Shown piece after piece: positions 54,517 through 63,310 of a DNA stretch of 64,000 nucleotides (position 1 is its first letter; each line of letters opens with the position of its first letter). The position numbers were made by a program, and so were the translations under genes. The notes below the pieces were generated by a model that was not told the DNA's origin, did no database searches, and was given only the letters and a program-made list of their open reading frames with translations. Source of the DNA: Caulobacteraceae bacterium (GTDB lineage: Bacteria > Pseudomonadota > Alphaproteobacteria > Caulobacterales > Caulobacteraceae); assembly GCA_027452265.1 (NCBI GenBank), contig DAIDGR010000074.1, positions 1 to 64,000 on the forward strand, read 5' to 3'.

Positions 54517-57432
54517 ATGGCGCAGACCGTGATCTCCTCCGCGACGGCAGGCCTCCTGCCGGGCGCCCTGGCCGCGCCGCCGGGCGGTCGGGCGGGGCTC
54601 GCCGATGCCGCGGGCGCCCGCGAGATCGCGGGACGGGAGGCGAGGGCGCTGTTTCGCCAGGGCCCTCTCATCGTCGTCCATGCCGGCGTCACGGCGCGAC
54701 GCCTGGGCGAACCGGCGCCCGGACGCTCGCCCCGGCTCCTGGACGTCCTGGAGCTGTTCGCCTTTGTCCGTCCGGCGCGCCTGCTGGCGCCTTCACCGGC
54801 CGGGCTCGCCCTGGCGCTGGGCCTGGGAGCGCCGCACGGTCCGGATGAAGAAGCGGGCGTCCTGCGCCATGCCGCGCAAGCGCTGCTGGCCGAGCTGACG
54901 CAGACGCCCAGGCCGTCCCGCGCCGAGGCCCTGGCCCAGGCAGAGACCTTGGGCCGCGCCGGCTGGGCCTGGGCCGCCCCGGTGCTGGGGGCGTTGCGCG
55001 GTGGTGGAGAGGTCGCGCGGCCCTGGCGCGGCGACGGCCTCGACGTCTGGGCTCACGCGGCGGAGTGGGAGGACGAGGCGCCGCCGGGAGAGGCCGGGTC
55101 TCAACCCATCGCGCCTGAGGCGGTCCGCGCGCGCCTTGTCGATCTGCTCACCCGGGCGGGCCTGACCGAACCGCGCCCCCTCCAGGCAGAGTTCGCCGCC
55201 GAGACGGTTCATGCCTTCAAGCCGCGTGAGCATCCTGACGCCCCGCAGATGATGCTGGCGGAGGCCGGCACCGGCACCGGCAAGACGCTCGCCTATCTCG
55301 CCTCGGCGTCGGTCTGGGCCGAGGCCAACGGACCGGGCGTCTGGATCTCGACCTTCACCCGTGCCCTGCAGCGCCAGATCGCCCGCGAGACGGAGGCGGT
55401 CTATCCCGATCCGGCGGTGCGGGCCCGTCGCGTCGCGGTCCGCAAGGGGCGTGAGAACTATCTGTGCTTTTTGAACCTCCAGGAGAGCGTCAATGCCGCG
55501 CGTCTGGGGGAAGGCGATCTGATCGGCTTGATGCTGGCGGCCCGTTGGGCCCGGGCCAGCCGCGACGGCGACATGACGGGGGGCGACTTCCCGGCCTGGC
55601 TGCCAACCCTGTTCGATGTCCCGCCGGCGGCCCAGGCCAGCCCGGCCAATCTGGTGGACCGGCGCGGCGAGTGTGTCCACGCCGCCTGCGCCCACTATCG
55701 CGCCTGCTTCGTCGAGCGGGCCGTGCGCGCCTCGCGCCATGCCGATCTGGTTATCGCCAACCATGCCCTGGTGATGAGCCAGGCCGCACGCCAGGGGTTG
55801 GGCCGGAGCGCGGGGGCGTCGGATGAGGGGGCGCCCCGCCGCATTGTCTTCGACGAAGGCCATCACCTGTTCGACGCCGCTGACAGCGCCTTTTCCGTGG
55901 CCCTCTCCGGGGCTGAAGCTGCGGAGATGCGTCGCTGGCTCCGGGGGCCGGAGGCGCGGAGTCGCCGGGGTCGTGGCCTGGAGGCGCGGCTGGATGAGGC
56001 TCTGCGCGCGGCGAGTGCGAGCGAGGAGATCGGCGAGACGGCGGACGCCGCCCGCGCCCTCCTGCAAGAGGCCCTGAAAGCCGCCGCGCTTCTGCCGGGC
56101 GAGGGCTGGTCGAGCCGCATCGCGCCCGATGGCGCGCAGGGGGAGCCGCACCCCCATGGCGAGGTCGAGGCCTTTCTCGCTTCCGCGCTCTACCAGGTGC
56201 GGGCGCGGGGCGGGGGCCAGGGCGGGCGCGCCGAGACCCAGCTCGAATGCGCGGCCCGTCCGGCCCTGGCCGTGGTCGTGGCGGCGGCCCAGGGCGCCGA
56301 CCTCGCGCTCGCGGCCCTGGAGAGCCCCCTCAAACGCCTGGCTCAAACGCTCGCCGATCTGCTGGATGAAGCCAGCGAGGCCCTGGGCGCCGTCGAGCGC
56401 AATCGGATCGAGGGCGTCCTGCGGGGCCTGGACTGGCGGGCCCGGCAGGTCATTCCCGCCTGGCGCGCCATGTTGCGCCACCTCTCCGAGCCTCAGACCG
56501 CATCGGAGCCGGAATCCACAGGCCAATCCCTGGACAACGTGGAGCCCGCCTTCGTCCATGTTCTGGAGGCGGTCCAGGCCTTTGGCCGGGTCGTGGATGT
56601 GGTCTATCGCCGCAACTGGCTCGACCCCAGCGGCCCTCTGCATGCGGCGGTCCTCACCCGCGCCCACGGGGTCCTCGTCACGAGTGCGACCCTGGCTGAC
56701 GCCAGCCCCGACGCCCCCTTCGCCCTGGCCGCGCGGCGCACCGGGGCGAGTCAGCTGGCGAGCCCGGCCCGCACCCTCCGACTCGCCTCTCCGTTCGACT
56801 ATGCCCGCCAGTCCCTCGCCCTGGTGGTCACCGATGTGAATCGCGACGATCCACGGCAGGTGGCCGCCGCCATGCGCGAGCTGTTCCTCGCCGCCCGGGG
56901 CGGGGGGCTGGGGCTGTTCACCGCGATCCGCCGCCTGCGCGCGGTGCACGCCCTGATCGCCGGACCCCTGGCCGATCGCGGTCTGCCCCTCTACGCCCAG
57001 CATGTCGATCCGCTGGACGTCGGCACGCTGGTGGACATGTTCCGGGCCGAGCCGGACAGTTGTCTTCTGGGCGTCGACGCGGTGCGCGACGGGGTCGATG
57101 TGCCGGGCGAGGCCCTGCGCCTGCTGGTCTTCGACCGGGTGCCCTGGCCCCGGCCCGACATTCTGCACAAGGCCCGTCGCGGTGAGTTCGGGGGAGGGGC
57201 CTATGACGACGCCCTGACCCGGGCGCGCCTCGCCCAGGCCTTCGGCCGCCTGATCCGGCGCGAGGATGACCGCGGGGCCTTCGTGCTCCTGGACGCAGCC
57301 GCGCCCAGCCGCCTGTTCACGGGTCTGCCCGATGGGGTGGTCGTGCGACGGATGGGGCTGGTCGAGGCGTTGGAGGCGGTCAGCGCGCACCTCGACCCTC
57401 GCCGGGAGCCGCTGGAGCATGCCGACGCTTGA
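54517..57432 (+). CDS. DinG/XPD-type iron-sulfur ATP-dependent DNA helicase
   Basis: A 971-residue superfamily 2 helicase. A ~210-residue N-terminal region without clear motifs precedes LQAEFAAETVHAF and Walker A MLAEAGTGTGKTLAYLAS (residue ~245). The Fe-S domain has four cysteines, ENYLCFLNL and CVHAACAHYRACF. Motif II is IVFDEGHHLFDAAD; motif III-like LVTSATLADASPD; the C-terminal motifs are SCLLGVDAVRDGVDVPGEALRLLVFDRVPWPRP and AQAFGRLIRREDDRGAFVLLDAA. It unwinds 5'-3' at forks, R-loops or damage. The ORF is GC-rich with a long antisense shadow of 875 codons. Confidence 0.92.
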   Translation: MAQTVISSATAGLLPGALAAPPGGRAGLADAAGAREIAGREARALFRQGPLIVVHAGVTARRLGEPAPGRSPRLLDVLELFAFVRPARLLAPSPAGLALALGLGAPHGPDEEAGVLRHAAQALLAELTQTPRPSRAEALAQAETLGRAGWAWAAPVLGALRGGGEVARPWRGDGLDVWAHAAEWEDEAPPGEAGSQPIAPEAVRARLVDLLTRAGLTEPRPLQAEFAAETVHAFKPREHPDAPQMMLAEAGTGTGKTLAYLASASVWAEANGPGVWISTFTRALQRQIARETEAVYPDPAVRARRVAVRKGRENYLCFLNLQESVNAARLGEGDLIGLMLAARWARASRDGDMTGGDFPAWLPTLFDVPPAAQASPANLVDRRGECVHAACAHYRACFVERAVRASRHADLVIANHALVMSQAARQGLGRSAGASDEGAPRRIVFDEGHHLFDAADSAFSVALSGAEAAEMRRWLRGPEARSRRGRGLEARLDEALRAASASEEIGETADAARALLQEALKAAALLPGEGWSSRIAPDGAQGEPHPHGEVEAFLASALYQVRARGGGQGGRAETQLECAARPALAVVVAAAQGADLALAALESPLKRLAQTLADLLDEASEALGAVERNRIEGVLRGLDWRARQVIPAWRAMLRHLSEPQTASEPESTGQSLDNVEPAFVHVLEAVQAFGRVVDVVYRRNWLDPSGPLHAAVLTRAHGVLVTSATLADASPDAPFALAARRTGASQLASPARTLRLASPFDYARQSLALVVTDVNRDDPRQVAAAMRELFLAARGGGLGLFTAIRRLRAVHALIAGPLADRGLPLYAQHVDPLDVGTLVDMFRAEPDSCLLGVDAVRDGVDVPGEALRLLVFDRVPWPRPDILHKARRGEFGGGAYDDALTRARLAQAFGRLIRREDDRGAFVLLDAAAPSRLFTGLPDGVVVRRMGLVEALEAVSAHLDPRREPLEHADA

Positions 57433-57562
57433 TGTCTCAATTCAGCCGCCTTCTTGCGGCTTCAAACCCTGCCCCTGATGATCTGGCCAATGAGTCGAGG
57501 CCGGTCCCAACTGTCGCCGCCCCCGCGGGGGAGCGTCCTCTGAGTCCGGAGCCCCAGCCCAA

Positions 57563-58141
57563 ATGAGTTCGCGTTTCCTTCTGGCCGTGGCCCTGATGAC
57601 GATGCCGGCGTTGACCGCGTGGGCCCCGCCGGACTCCGCCAGTCACGACCTCGCAGAGGGCAAACCCTTCTCGGAAGTGGCGCCGGCGGCGGATGGCGCG
57701 GTCCTGATCCATGCCGCGATCGATATCGCCGCGCCCCCCAAGGTGATCTGGGAGGTGATGCACGACTGTCGCTACGCCCAGAAACTGGTGACCACCGTGA
57801 CCCTTTGCCGGATCCTGCAATCAGACCCGGCCCATGATTTCGACATTCGCGAGACGGTCACCCACGGCAATTTCTTTGTGCCGACCATCTCAAACATCGT
57901 GCGCGAGGACTACCAGCCCTATCAGTTGGTCAAGTTCCGCAAGGTCGGCGGCAATCTGAAGGTCGAGGAAGGCGAGTGGCGTCTTATCCCGCTGCAGGGC
58001 GGGGTAACCCGGGTGACCTATGAGAACCTCGTCGGCGCGGACATTCTCGCCCCCGCCCCCCTCGTCCGCGAGGGCATGAAGCGCGACACGGCCAAGGTGC
58101 TCGTAAATCTCCAGCGCGAATCCGTCTCCATCGCCCACTGA
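57563..58141 (+). CDS. Secreted SRPBCC (START-like) domain protein
   Basis: A 192-residue exported protein: a short signal (LLAVALMTMPALTAWA) and a START-like helix-grip fold, AVLIHAAIDIAAPPKVIWEVMHDCRYAQKLVTTVTLCRIL, then VSNIVREDYQPYQLVKFRKVGGNLKVEEGEWRLIPL-type strands and the long C-terminal helix VREGMKRDTAKVLVNLQRE. Such domains bind hydrophobic ligands in a cavity. Two cysteines (HDCRY, TLCRI) could form a periplasmic disulfide. The ligand is unknown. It lies 130 bp after the helicase gene and seems separate. Confidence 0.85.
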   Translation: MSSRFLLAVALMTMPALTAWAPPDSASHDLAEGKPFSEVAPAADGAVLIHAAIDIAAPPKVIWEVMHDCRYAQKLVTTVTLCRILQSDPAHDFDIRETVTHGNFFVPTISNIVREDYQPYQLVKFRKVGGNLKVEEGEWRLIPLQGGVTRVTYENLVGADILAPAPLVREGMKRDTAKVLVNLQRESVSIAH

Positions 58142-58222
58142 CTTACTGACGTTCCTGATCCTCGCCGGTTTGCGGGGCCGGGCGGGTGGCGCCGAGGTCG
58201 ACACGGCTTCGCCCGTGAGGGC

Positions 58223-59434
58223 TTAGCCCTCCGCGGTCTCGCGCTCGCGGCGGCGTCGATCGCTGGCGCGCTCCTTGGTGCTTTCCGAACGGAGCTGGCC
58301 GCAGGCGGCGAGGATGTCGCGACCGCGTGGCGTGCGGATGGGCGAGGCGTATCCGGCGCGGTTGACGATATCGGCGAAGGTCCGGATCGTCGCGGGCGAG
58401 GCGCACTCATAGGGCGAGCCGGGCCAGGGATTGAACGGGATCAGATTGATCTTGGCCGGCACGCCCGCCAAGAGGCGCACGAGGGCCCGGGCCTCGGCGG
58501 GGGAGTCGTTGACCCCTTTGAGCATGACATATTCGAAGGTCACGCGGCGGGCGTTGGAAAGCCCTGGATAGGCGCGGATCGCGGCCATCAGGTCCTTGAT
58601 CGGATAGGCCCGGTTGATCGGCACCAACTCATCGCGCAAGCCGTCCTCCACCGCGTGCAGGGAGATGGCGAGCATGGCGCCGGTGCGCGCCCCCAGTTCC
58701 GGGATCTTGGGGGCCACCCCGGATGTGGAGACGGTGATCCGCCGCCGCGAAATTCCCAACCCCTCGTGGTGCGAGAGGATGTCGATGGCGCGGGCCACGG
58801 CGTCCAGATTGTACAGAGGTTCGCCCATGCCCATGAAGACGATGTTGGAGAGCCGTCGGGCATCCGGCTCGGCGGTCCACTCGTCCAGGTCGTCGCGAGC
58901 AATCAGGCACTGGGCGACGATCTCACCGGCGGTGAGGTTGCGCACCAGCGGCTGGGTCCCGGTGTGGCAGAAGCGGCAGGTAAGGGTGCAGCCCACCTGG
59001 CTTGAGACGCACAGAGCGCCGGAGCGTCCGACATCGGGGATGAACACCGTCTCGGCCTCGGCCCCCGGCGAGAGTCCCAGCAGCCATTTCACGACCCCGT
59101 CCGTGCTCTGACGACGCTCCAGAATGCTCGGGCGGTTCAACACGAAGCGTTCGGCCAGGGCCGCGCGGGTCTCCTTGGCGATGTTGCTCATGGCGGCGAA
59201 GTCGGTCACGCCGCGCTTGTGCATCCAGCCCCAGATCTGGTCGGCGCGCATCCGCGCCTGCCGAGGCTCGGCGATCCCGCTTTCCACCAGGAAGGCAGCC
59301 AGCTCGTCCTGGGTCAGGCCGGTGAGATTGACCGGTCCCGTCTGGGCCAAAGCCACGCGCGCCTCCGCCGCGGCCGGAGCGGCGCGGTCCTTGTGCGTGT
59401 CGAAGGCGAGGTCGAGGCGTTTCACGGGGCGCAA
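58223..59434 (-). CDS. rlmN: 23S rRNA A2503 / tRNA A37 C2-methyltransferase RlmN
   Basis: A radical-SAM methyltransferase, 403 residues from TTG 59434 (GTG 59425, giving an MKRLDLAFD start, is equally possible; neither has a good ribosome site). The 4Fe-4S motif is [16 protein letters not shown] (CxxxCxxC); GMGEP appears in [12 protein letters not shown]; the second catalytic Cys is in [11 protein letters not shown] near the C-terminus. After it comes a basic tail of about 20 residues ([19 protein letters not shown]). It modifies rRNA and tRNA for translational accuracy. It is a single gene. Confidence 0.95.
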   Translation of the reverse strand: MRPVKRLDLAFDTHKDRAAPAAAEARVALAQTGPVNLTGLTQDELAAFLVESGIAEPRQARMRADQIWGWMHKRGVTDFAAMSNIAKETRAALAERFVLNRPSILERRQSTDGVVKWLLGLSPGAEAETVFIPDVGRSGALCVSSQVGCTLTCRFCHTGTQPLVRNLTAGEIVAQCLIARDDLDEWTAEPDARRLSNIVFMGMGEPLYNLDAVARAIDILSHHEGLGISRRRITVSTSGVAPKIPELGARTGAMLAISLHAVEDGLRDELVPINRAYPIKDLMAAIRAYPGLSNARRVTFEYVMLKGVNDSPAEARALVRLLAGVPAKINLIPFNPWPGSPYECASPATIRTFADIVNRAGYASPIRTPRGRDILAACGQLRSESTKERASDRRRRERETAEG

Positions 59435-59483
59435 AATGGGCGTCGCGCGGCCTCAAGGCAATCCAAGGTCATGCCGGATGCGC

Positions 59484-60317
59484 TCAGCGAAGCCGCGCGG
59501 CGTGCCAGCGCAGGTGATCCTCGATGACGCCTTGGATGAAGAAATAGCCGTGATCATAGCCGGCATGGCGCCTGAGGGTCAGGGCGAGGCCAGCGTCAGC
59601 GCAGGCGGCCTCCAGCCGCTCCGGCTTGAGCTGCTCGACTAGGTAGGGATCGTCCAGGCCCTGGTCCACCAGGATTTCAGGAACACGCGCCCCATCTTCG
59701 ATCAGGGCGCAGGCGTCATAGGGACGCCAGAGCGCACGGTCGGCGCCCAGATACCCGCTCAGAGCCTTGTGGCCCCAGGGGCAGTTCAGGGGCGAGACGA
59801 TCGGGGCGAAGGCGGAGACGGCCTTGAACCGCTCCGGCGTTCTCAGAGCGAAGGTCAGGGCCCCGTGCCCGCCCATGGAATGGCCCAGGATCGATTGTCG
59901 CGAGAGGTCGGCCTTGGCGAAGCTCTCGCCGATCCGCGCGGGCAGTTCGCGCTCCAGCCAGGTCCGCATGCGAAAATGCGGCGCCCAGGGGGCCTCCGTG
60001 GCGTCGAGATAAAAGCCCGCCGCCTGGCCCATGTCATAGGCTGGATCATCGGCCACGCCCTCGCCCCGGGGGCTGGTGTCGGGCGTGATCAGCATCAGGC
60101 CCAGCTCGGCGGCGAACCTCTGCGCGCCAGCCTTGATGGCGAAGGTCTCCTCCGTGCAGGTCAGGCCCGCCAAGCACCAGACCACGGGGAAGGGGCCCAC
60201 GCCCGGCGGGGTGTAGACGCCAAAACGCATGGCCGTGCCCGTCGCCTCGCTGGCATGGGCATGGAAGCTCTGCACGCCGCCGAAGCAGCCGTGACGGTTC
60301 AGGGTTTCGAGGTTCAT
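59484..60317 (-). CDS. fghA: S-formylglutathione hydrolase
   Basis: The last step of glutathione-dependent formaldehyde detoxification, splitting S-formylglutathione into formate and glutathione. It has 277 residues and starts MNLETLNRHGCFGGVQSFHAHASEATGTAMRFGVYTPP, very typical of the family. Catalytic Ser is in ILGHSMGGHGALTFAL; Asp is in VDQGLDDPYL; His in GYDHGYFFIQ. The C-terminus is IEDHLRWHAARL. The matching formaldehyde dehydrogenase gene is not in the window. The ATG at 60317 is chosen over the ORF-track start, which is antisense to ggt. Confidence 0.95.
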   Translation of the reverse strand: MNLETLNRHGCFGGVQSFHAHASEATGTAMRFGVYTPPGVGPFPVVWCLAGLTCTEETFAIKAGAQRFAAELGLMLITPDTSPRGEGVADDPAYDMGQAAGFYLDATEAPWAPHFRMRTWLERELPARIGESFAKADLSRQSILGHSMGGHGALTFALRTPERFKAVSAFAPIVSPLNCPWGHKALSGYLGADRALWRPYDACALIEDGARVPEILVDQGLDDPYLVEQLKPERLEAACADAGLALTLRRHAGYDHGYFFIQGVIEDHLRWHAARLR

Positions 60318-60444
60318 GCCGGCTGATTGGCGAGCGCGCGGGTCGCGGTCAAGACGGGACGAGGTCAGCCGGGAGGGACAAGCAGAGGCGGGAAGCGGGG
60401 CAATGTCGCTGGACCGCGGTGGCCGCGTTTGGCACGACTGGACC

Positions 60445-62187
60445 ATGACCCATCGCCTCACCCTCCGCTTCGGCGCGCTTCTGACGACCCTGAGCTTCGC
60501 CCTGGCTCCGTTCGCCACCCAGACCGCCGGCGCGGCGGTCCCCGCGCCTGTCGGGGCGACGCACGGCATGGTCGTCTCGGCCCACCATCTGGCCAGTGAC
60601 GCGGGGGTCGCCGTCCTCAAGGACGGTGGAAACGCCGTGGATGCGGCCATCGCCGTGGCCTACGCCCTGGCCGTCACCTTCCCGGAGGCTGGAAACCTTG
60701 GCGGGGGCGGGTTCATGACCGTCCGCTGGCATGACGGGCGCGAAGCCTTCATCGACTTTCGCGAGACCGCGCCTGGCGCCGCGACGGCGCGGCTGTTCCA
60801 GGACGCCTCGGGCCATGTGATCCCAGGCCTTAGCACCCGGGGTTATCTGGCCGTGGGCGTGCCCGGCACGGTCGCCGGGCTGGAAATGGCGCGGGCGCGT
60901 TTTGGAACCCTGCCCCGCGCGCGGCTGATGCGCGAGGCGATCGCCCTGGCCCGGGATGGGTTCGTGCTCGATCAGGGGGATGCCGATTTCCTGGCGGAAG
61001 GCGCGGCGGACTTCGCGAAGGATCCGGCCAGCGCGGCCATCTTCCTCGATCACGGGGCGCCCTGGCGGCCGGGCGAGCGCCTCGTCCAAACCGATCTGGC
61101 GGGCACGCTTCAGGCCATCGCGGACGACGGCGCGGACGCCTTCTATCGCGGGGCGACCATGCGGCGCATTGTGGCGGCCAGCGAGGCTCATGGAGGCATC
61201 CTCAGCCCGGCCGACTTCGCGGCCTACCGCGCGGTCGTGCGGTCGCCGCTCGACTGCGACTATCGCGGTTTCCACATCATCTCCGCGCCGCCGCCCAGTT
61301 CTGGTGGGGTGGTGGTCTGCGAGGCCCTGGCCATCCTTCAGGGCTATCCGTTGAGCCAGATGGGTTTTCACTCGGCCGCGGAGGTGCACGTCCTCACCGA
61401 GGCGCTGCGCCGGGCCTTCCACGATCGCAATCTGGATCTCGGCGACCCCGCCTTCGTTCATCCCGACATCGCGGCGCTGATCTCGCCCGCCTATGCCGCC
61501 CACCTTCGCGCGGGGATCGATCCCGATCGCGCCACCCCCTCTCTGAGCCTGGGGGGCGTCGGCGCCAGCCCTGAGGGTCAGAACACCACCCATTTCTCCA
61601 TCGTCGACAAGGACGGGAACGCCGTCTCACTCACCTACACCCTGAACGACTGGTTCGGCGCGCGGGTCATGGCCCCGGGCACGGGCGTGCTTCTCAATGA
61701 CGAAATGGACGACTTTTCATCCAAGACTGGCGTGCCCAACCAGTTCGGGCTGGTGGAAGGGACGAACAACGCCATTGCTCCAGGCAAACGGCCGCTCTCC
61801 TCCATGACCCCCACGATCGTCACCCGAAACGGCGCCCTGGTCCTGGTGGTCGGTACGCCGGGCGGAAGTCACATCCCCACGGCCGTCCTCCAGGTGCTGC
61901 TGAACCTGATCGATCACGGCATGACCCTGACCGAGGCCGTCGACGCGCCACGCATCCATGAGCAGTGGCTGCCGGACACGCTCTATTACGAGCCCTATGC
62001 CCTGAGCCCCGACACCATGGCCCTGCTTCGGGCCGAGGGCGATCGCCTGACCCCCATGGGCTACGAGAACCAGGTCGCCGCCATCCTCGTGGGCGCTCCG
62101 GCCCTGGGCGCCAAGCCTGTGGGCGGGGAGACCCTCTATGGCGCCATCGACCCGCGCCTGCCCACCGGTTCGGTCGCGGGGTGGTAA
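60445..62187 (+). CDS. ggt: Gamma-glutamyltransferase
   Basis: A periplasmic N-terminal-nucleophile enzyme that hydrolyses or transfers the gamma-glutamyl group of glutathione. The 580-residue precursor has a signal peptide (LLTTLSFALAPFATQTAGAA). The family start is GMVVSAHHLASDAGVAVLKDGGNAVDAAIAVAYALAVTFPEAGNLGGGGFM. The autocleavage Thr is in GQNTTHFSIVDKDGNAVSLTYTLN near residue 375, and the small subunit has PLSSMTPTIV and GTPGGSHIPTAVLQVLLN. It is divergent from fghA, so two glutathione-related genes share a promoter region. Confidence 0.95.
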   Translation: MTHRLTLRFGALLTTLSFALAPFATQTAGAAVPAPVGATHGMVVSAHHLASDAGVAVLKDGGNAVDAAIAVAYALAVTFPEAGNLGGGGFMTVRWHDGREAFIDFRETAPGAATARLFQDASGHVIPGLSTRGYLAVGVPGTVAGLEMARARFGTLPRARLMREAIALARDGFVLDQGDADFLAEGAADFAKDPASAAIFLDHGAPWRPGERLVQTDLAGTLQAIADDGADAFYRGATMRRIVAASEAHGGILSPADFAAYRAVVRSPLDCDYRGFHIISAPPPSSGGVVVCEALAILQGYPLSQMGFHSAAEVHVLTEALRRAFHDRNLDLGDPAFVHPDIAALISPAYAAHLRAGIDPDRATPSLSLGGVGASPEGQNTTHFSIVDKDGNAVSLTYTLNDWFGARVMAPGTGVLLNDEMDDFSSKTGVPNQFGLVEGTNNAIAPGKRPLSSMTPTIVTRNGALVLVVGTPGGSHIPTAVLQVLLNLIDHGMTLTEAVDAPRIHEQWLPDTLYYEPYALSPDTMALLRAEGDRLTPMGYENQVAAILVGAPALGAKPVGGETLYGAIDPRLPTGSVAGW

Positions 62188-62398
62188 GGGGCGAAAATGG
62201 GCCACGACCCCAGCCCGCCCGGCGCACCCGCATCGCCCGAAAGTCATCCTCTTTGGGGCGTCGATCGTCCGTGCCCCTCGAAGCCTTGGTCGGCCCCCCT
62301 ACCTTAGGAGCCATGGCGCGCCACTCGGCGCTTTGGTCGGGCTTCGGATTGCACGGCCTCAGGAGAGGGATCTTGTGGATTTGCGTCAGCGGTCAGCC

Positions 62399-63310
62399 AT
62401 GGATCGTCTCAAAGCGATCTCCATCTTCGTCGAGATCGCGGAACGCGGCAGCATCAGCAGCGCCGCCGAGGCGCTGAACGTTTCAAGGGCCATGGCCTCG
62501 CGGGCCCTGGCGGCGCTGGAGGCGTGGCTTGGGGCGCGGCTATTTCACCGCACGACCCGCCGCCTGCAACTGACCAGCGCCGGCGAGGCCGCCCTGGTGC
62601 GCTTTCGCGGCATGCTCGACCTAGAAGAAGATCTGCGAAGCCTCCTGGAGGGGTATGGCAGCGCCACGCGCGGGCATGTGCGCCTGACCTGCAGTCCGTC
62701 CCTGGCGCAGAGTATCCTTGCTGAAGCCGTGGCGGATTTTGTGCGCCTTCACCCAGGCGCCACCGTGGACCTGATGGGAACGGACCGCCCCATCGACCTC
62801 GTGGAAGAGCGGATCGACCTGGCGATCCGAATTTCCAACACCCTGGACGGTCACCTGATCGCCCGCCGGTTGGGAGTCTGTCGCTCCGTGCTCTGCGCCA
62901 CCCCCGCCTATCTCGAGCGCCGGGGAACGCCGGTTGTCCCAGAGGACTTGACCGGTCACGACTGCCTTTTGCACCAGTTCGTCAGCCCGGGCGTCTGGAC
63001 CTTGGGCAAGGGCGAGGCGCGGATCGCTGTTCCTGTTCGCGGACCTATCTGCGCCAATGAGGCCTCTGTGCTGTTGGCGGCGGTGGAGGCGGACGCGGGC
63101 ATAGGCCTGCTGCCCACCTACCTGGTTGGTCCTCGCTTGCGCTCGGGTGCGCTGACCGAGGTGCTGCCGGTCTATCCGGTCGAACCCATGGGAATCTATG
63201 GCGTTTACACCTCGCGGCGCCAGGCGCCCGGCGTGGTTCGTGCCTTGCTCGACTTTCTGGCCAATCGCCTGGGCGAGGATCGGACGGATCCCGATCCGCC
63301 CTCGGATTAG
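62399..63310 (+). CDS. LysR-family transcriptional regulator
   Basis: A 303-residue regulator: winged helix MDRLKAISIFVEIAERGSISSAAEALNVSRAMASRALAALEAWLGARLFHRTTRRLQLTSAG, then a periplasmic-binding-type effector domain from about residue 90 (HVRLTCSPSLAQSILAEAVADFVRLHPGATVDL). It belongs to the group with a short Asp-rich end, close to DsdC/CrgA-like regulators. Its TAG stop is at the very edge of the IS5-type element, formed by the target TA and the first G of the element, so the native C-terminus may have been longer. The target genes are unknown; ggt lies upstream on the same strand, 211 bp away. Confidence 0.88.
   Translation: MDRLKAISIFVEIAERGSISSAAEALNVSRAMASRALAALEAWLGARLFHRTTRRLQLTSAGEAALVRFRGMLDLEEDLRSLLEGYGSATRGHVRLTCSPSLAQSILAEAVADFVRLHPGATVDLMGTDRPIDLVEERIDLAIRISNTLDGHLIARRLGVCRSVLCATPAYLERRGTPVVPEDLTGHDCLLHQFVSPGVWTLGKGEARIAVPVRGPICANEASVLLAAVEADAGIGLLPTYLVGPRLRSGALTEVLPVYPVEPMGIYGVYTSRRQAPGVVRALLDFLANRLGEDRTDPDPPSD

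Noticed and set aside
54793-57420. 875-codon minus-strand ORF
   Set aside because: It is antisense to the DinG-type helicase; the plus strand has all helicase and Fe-S motifs.
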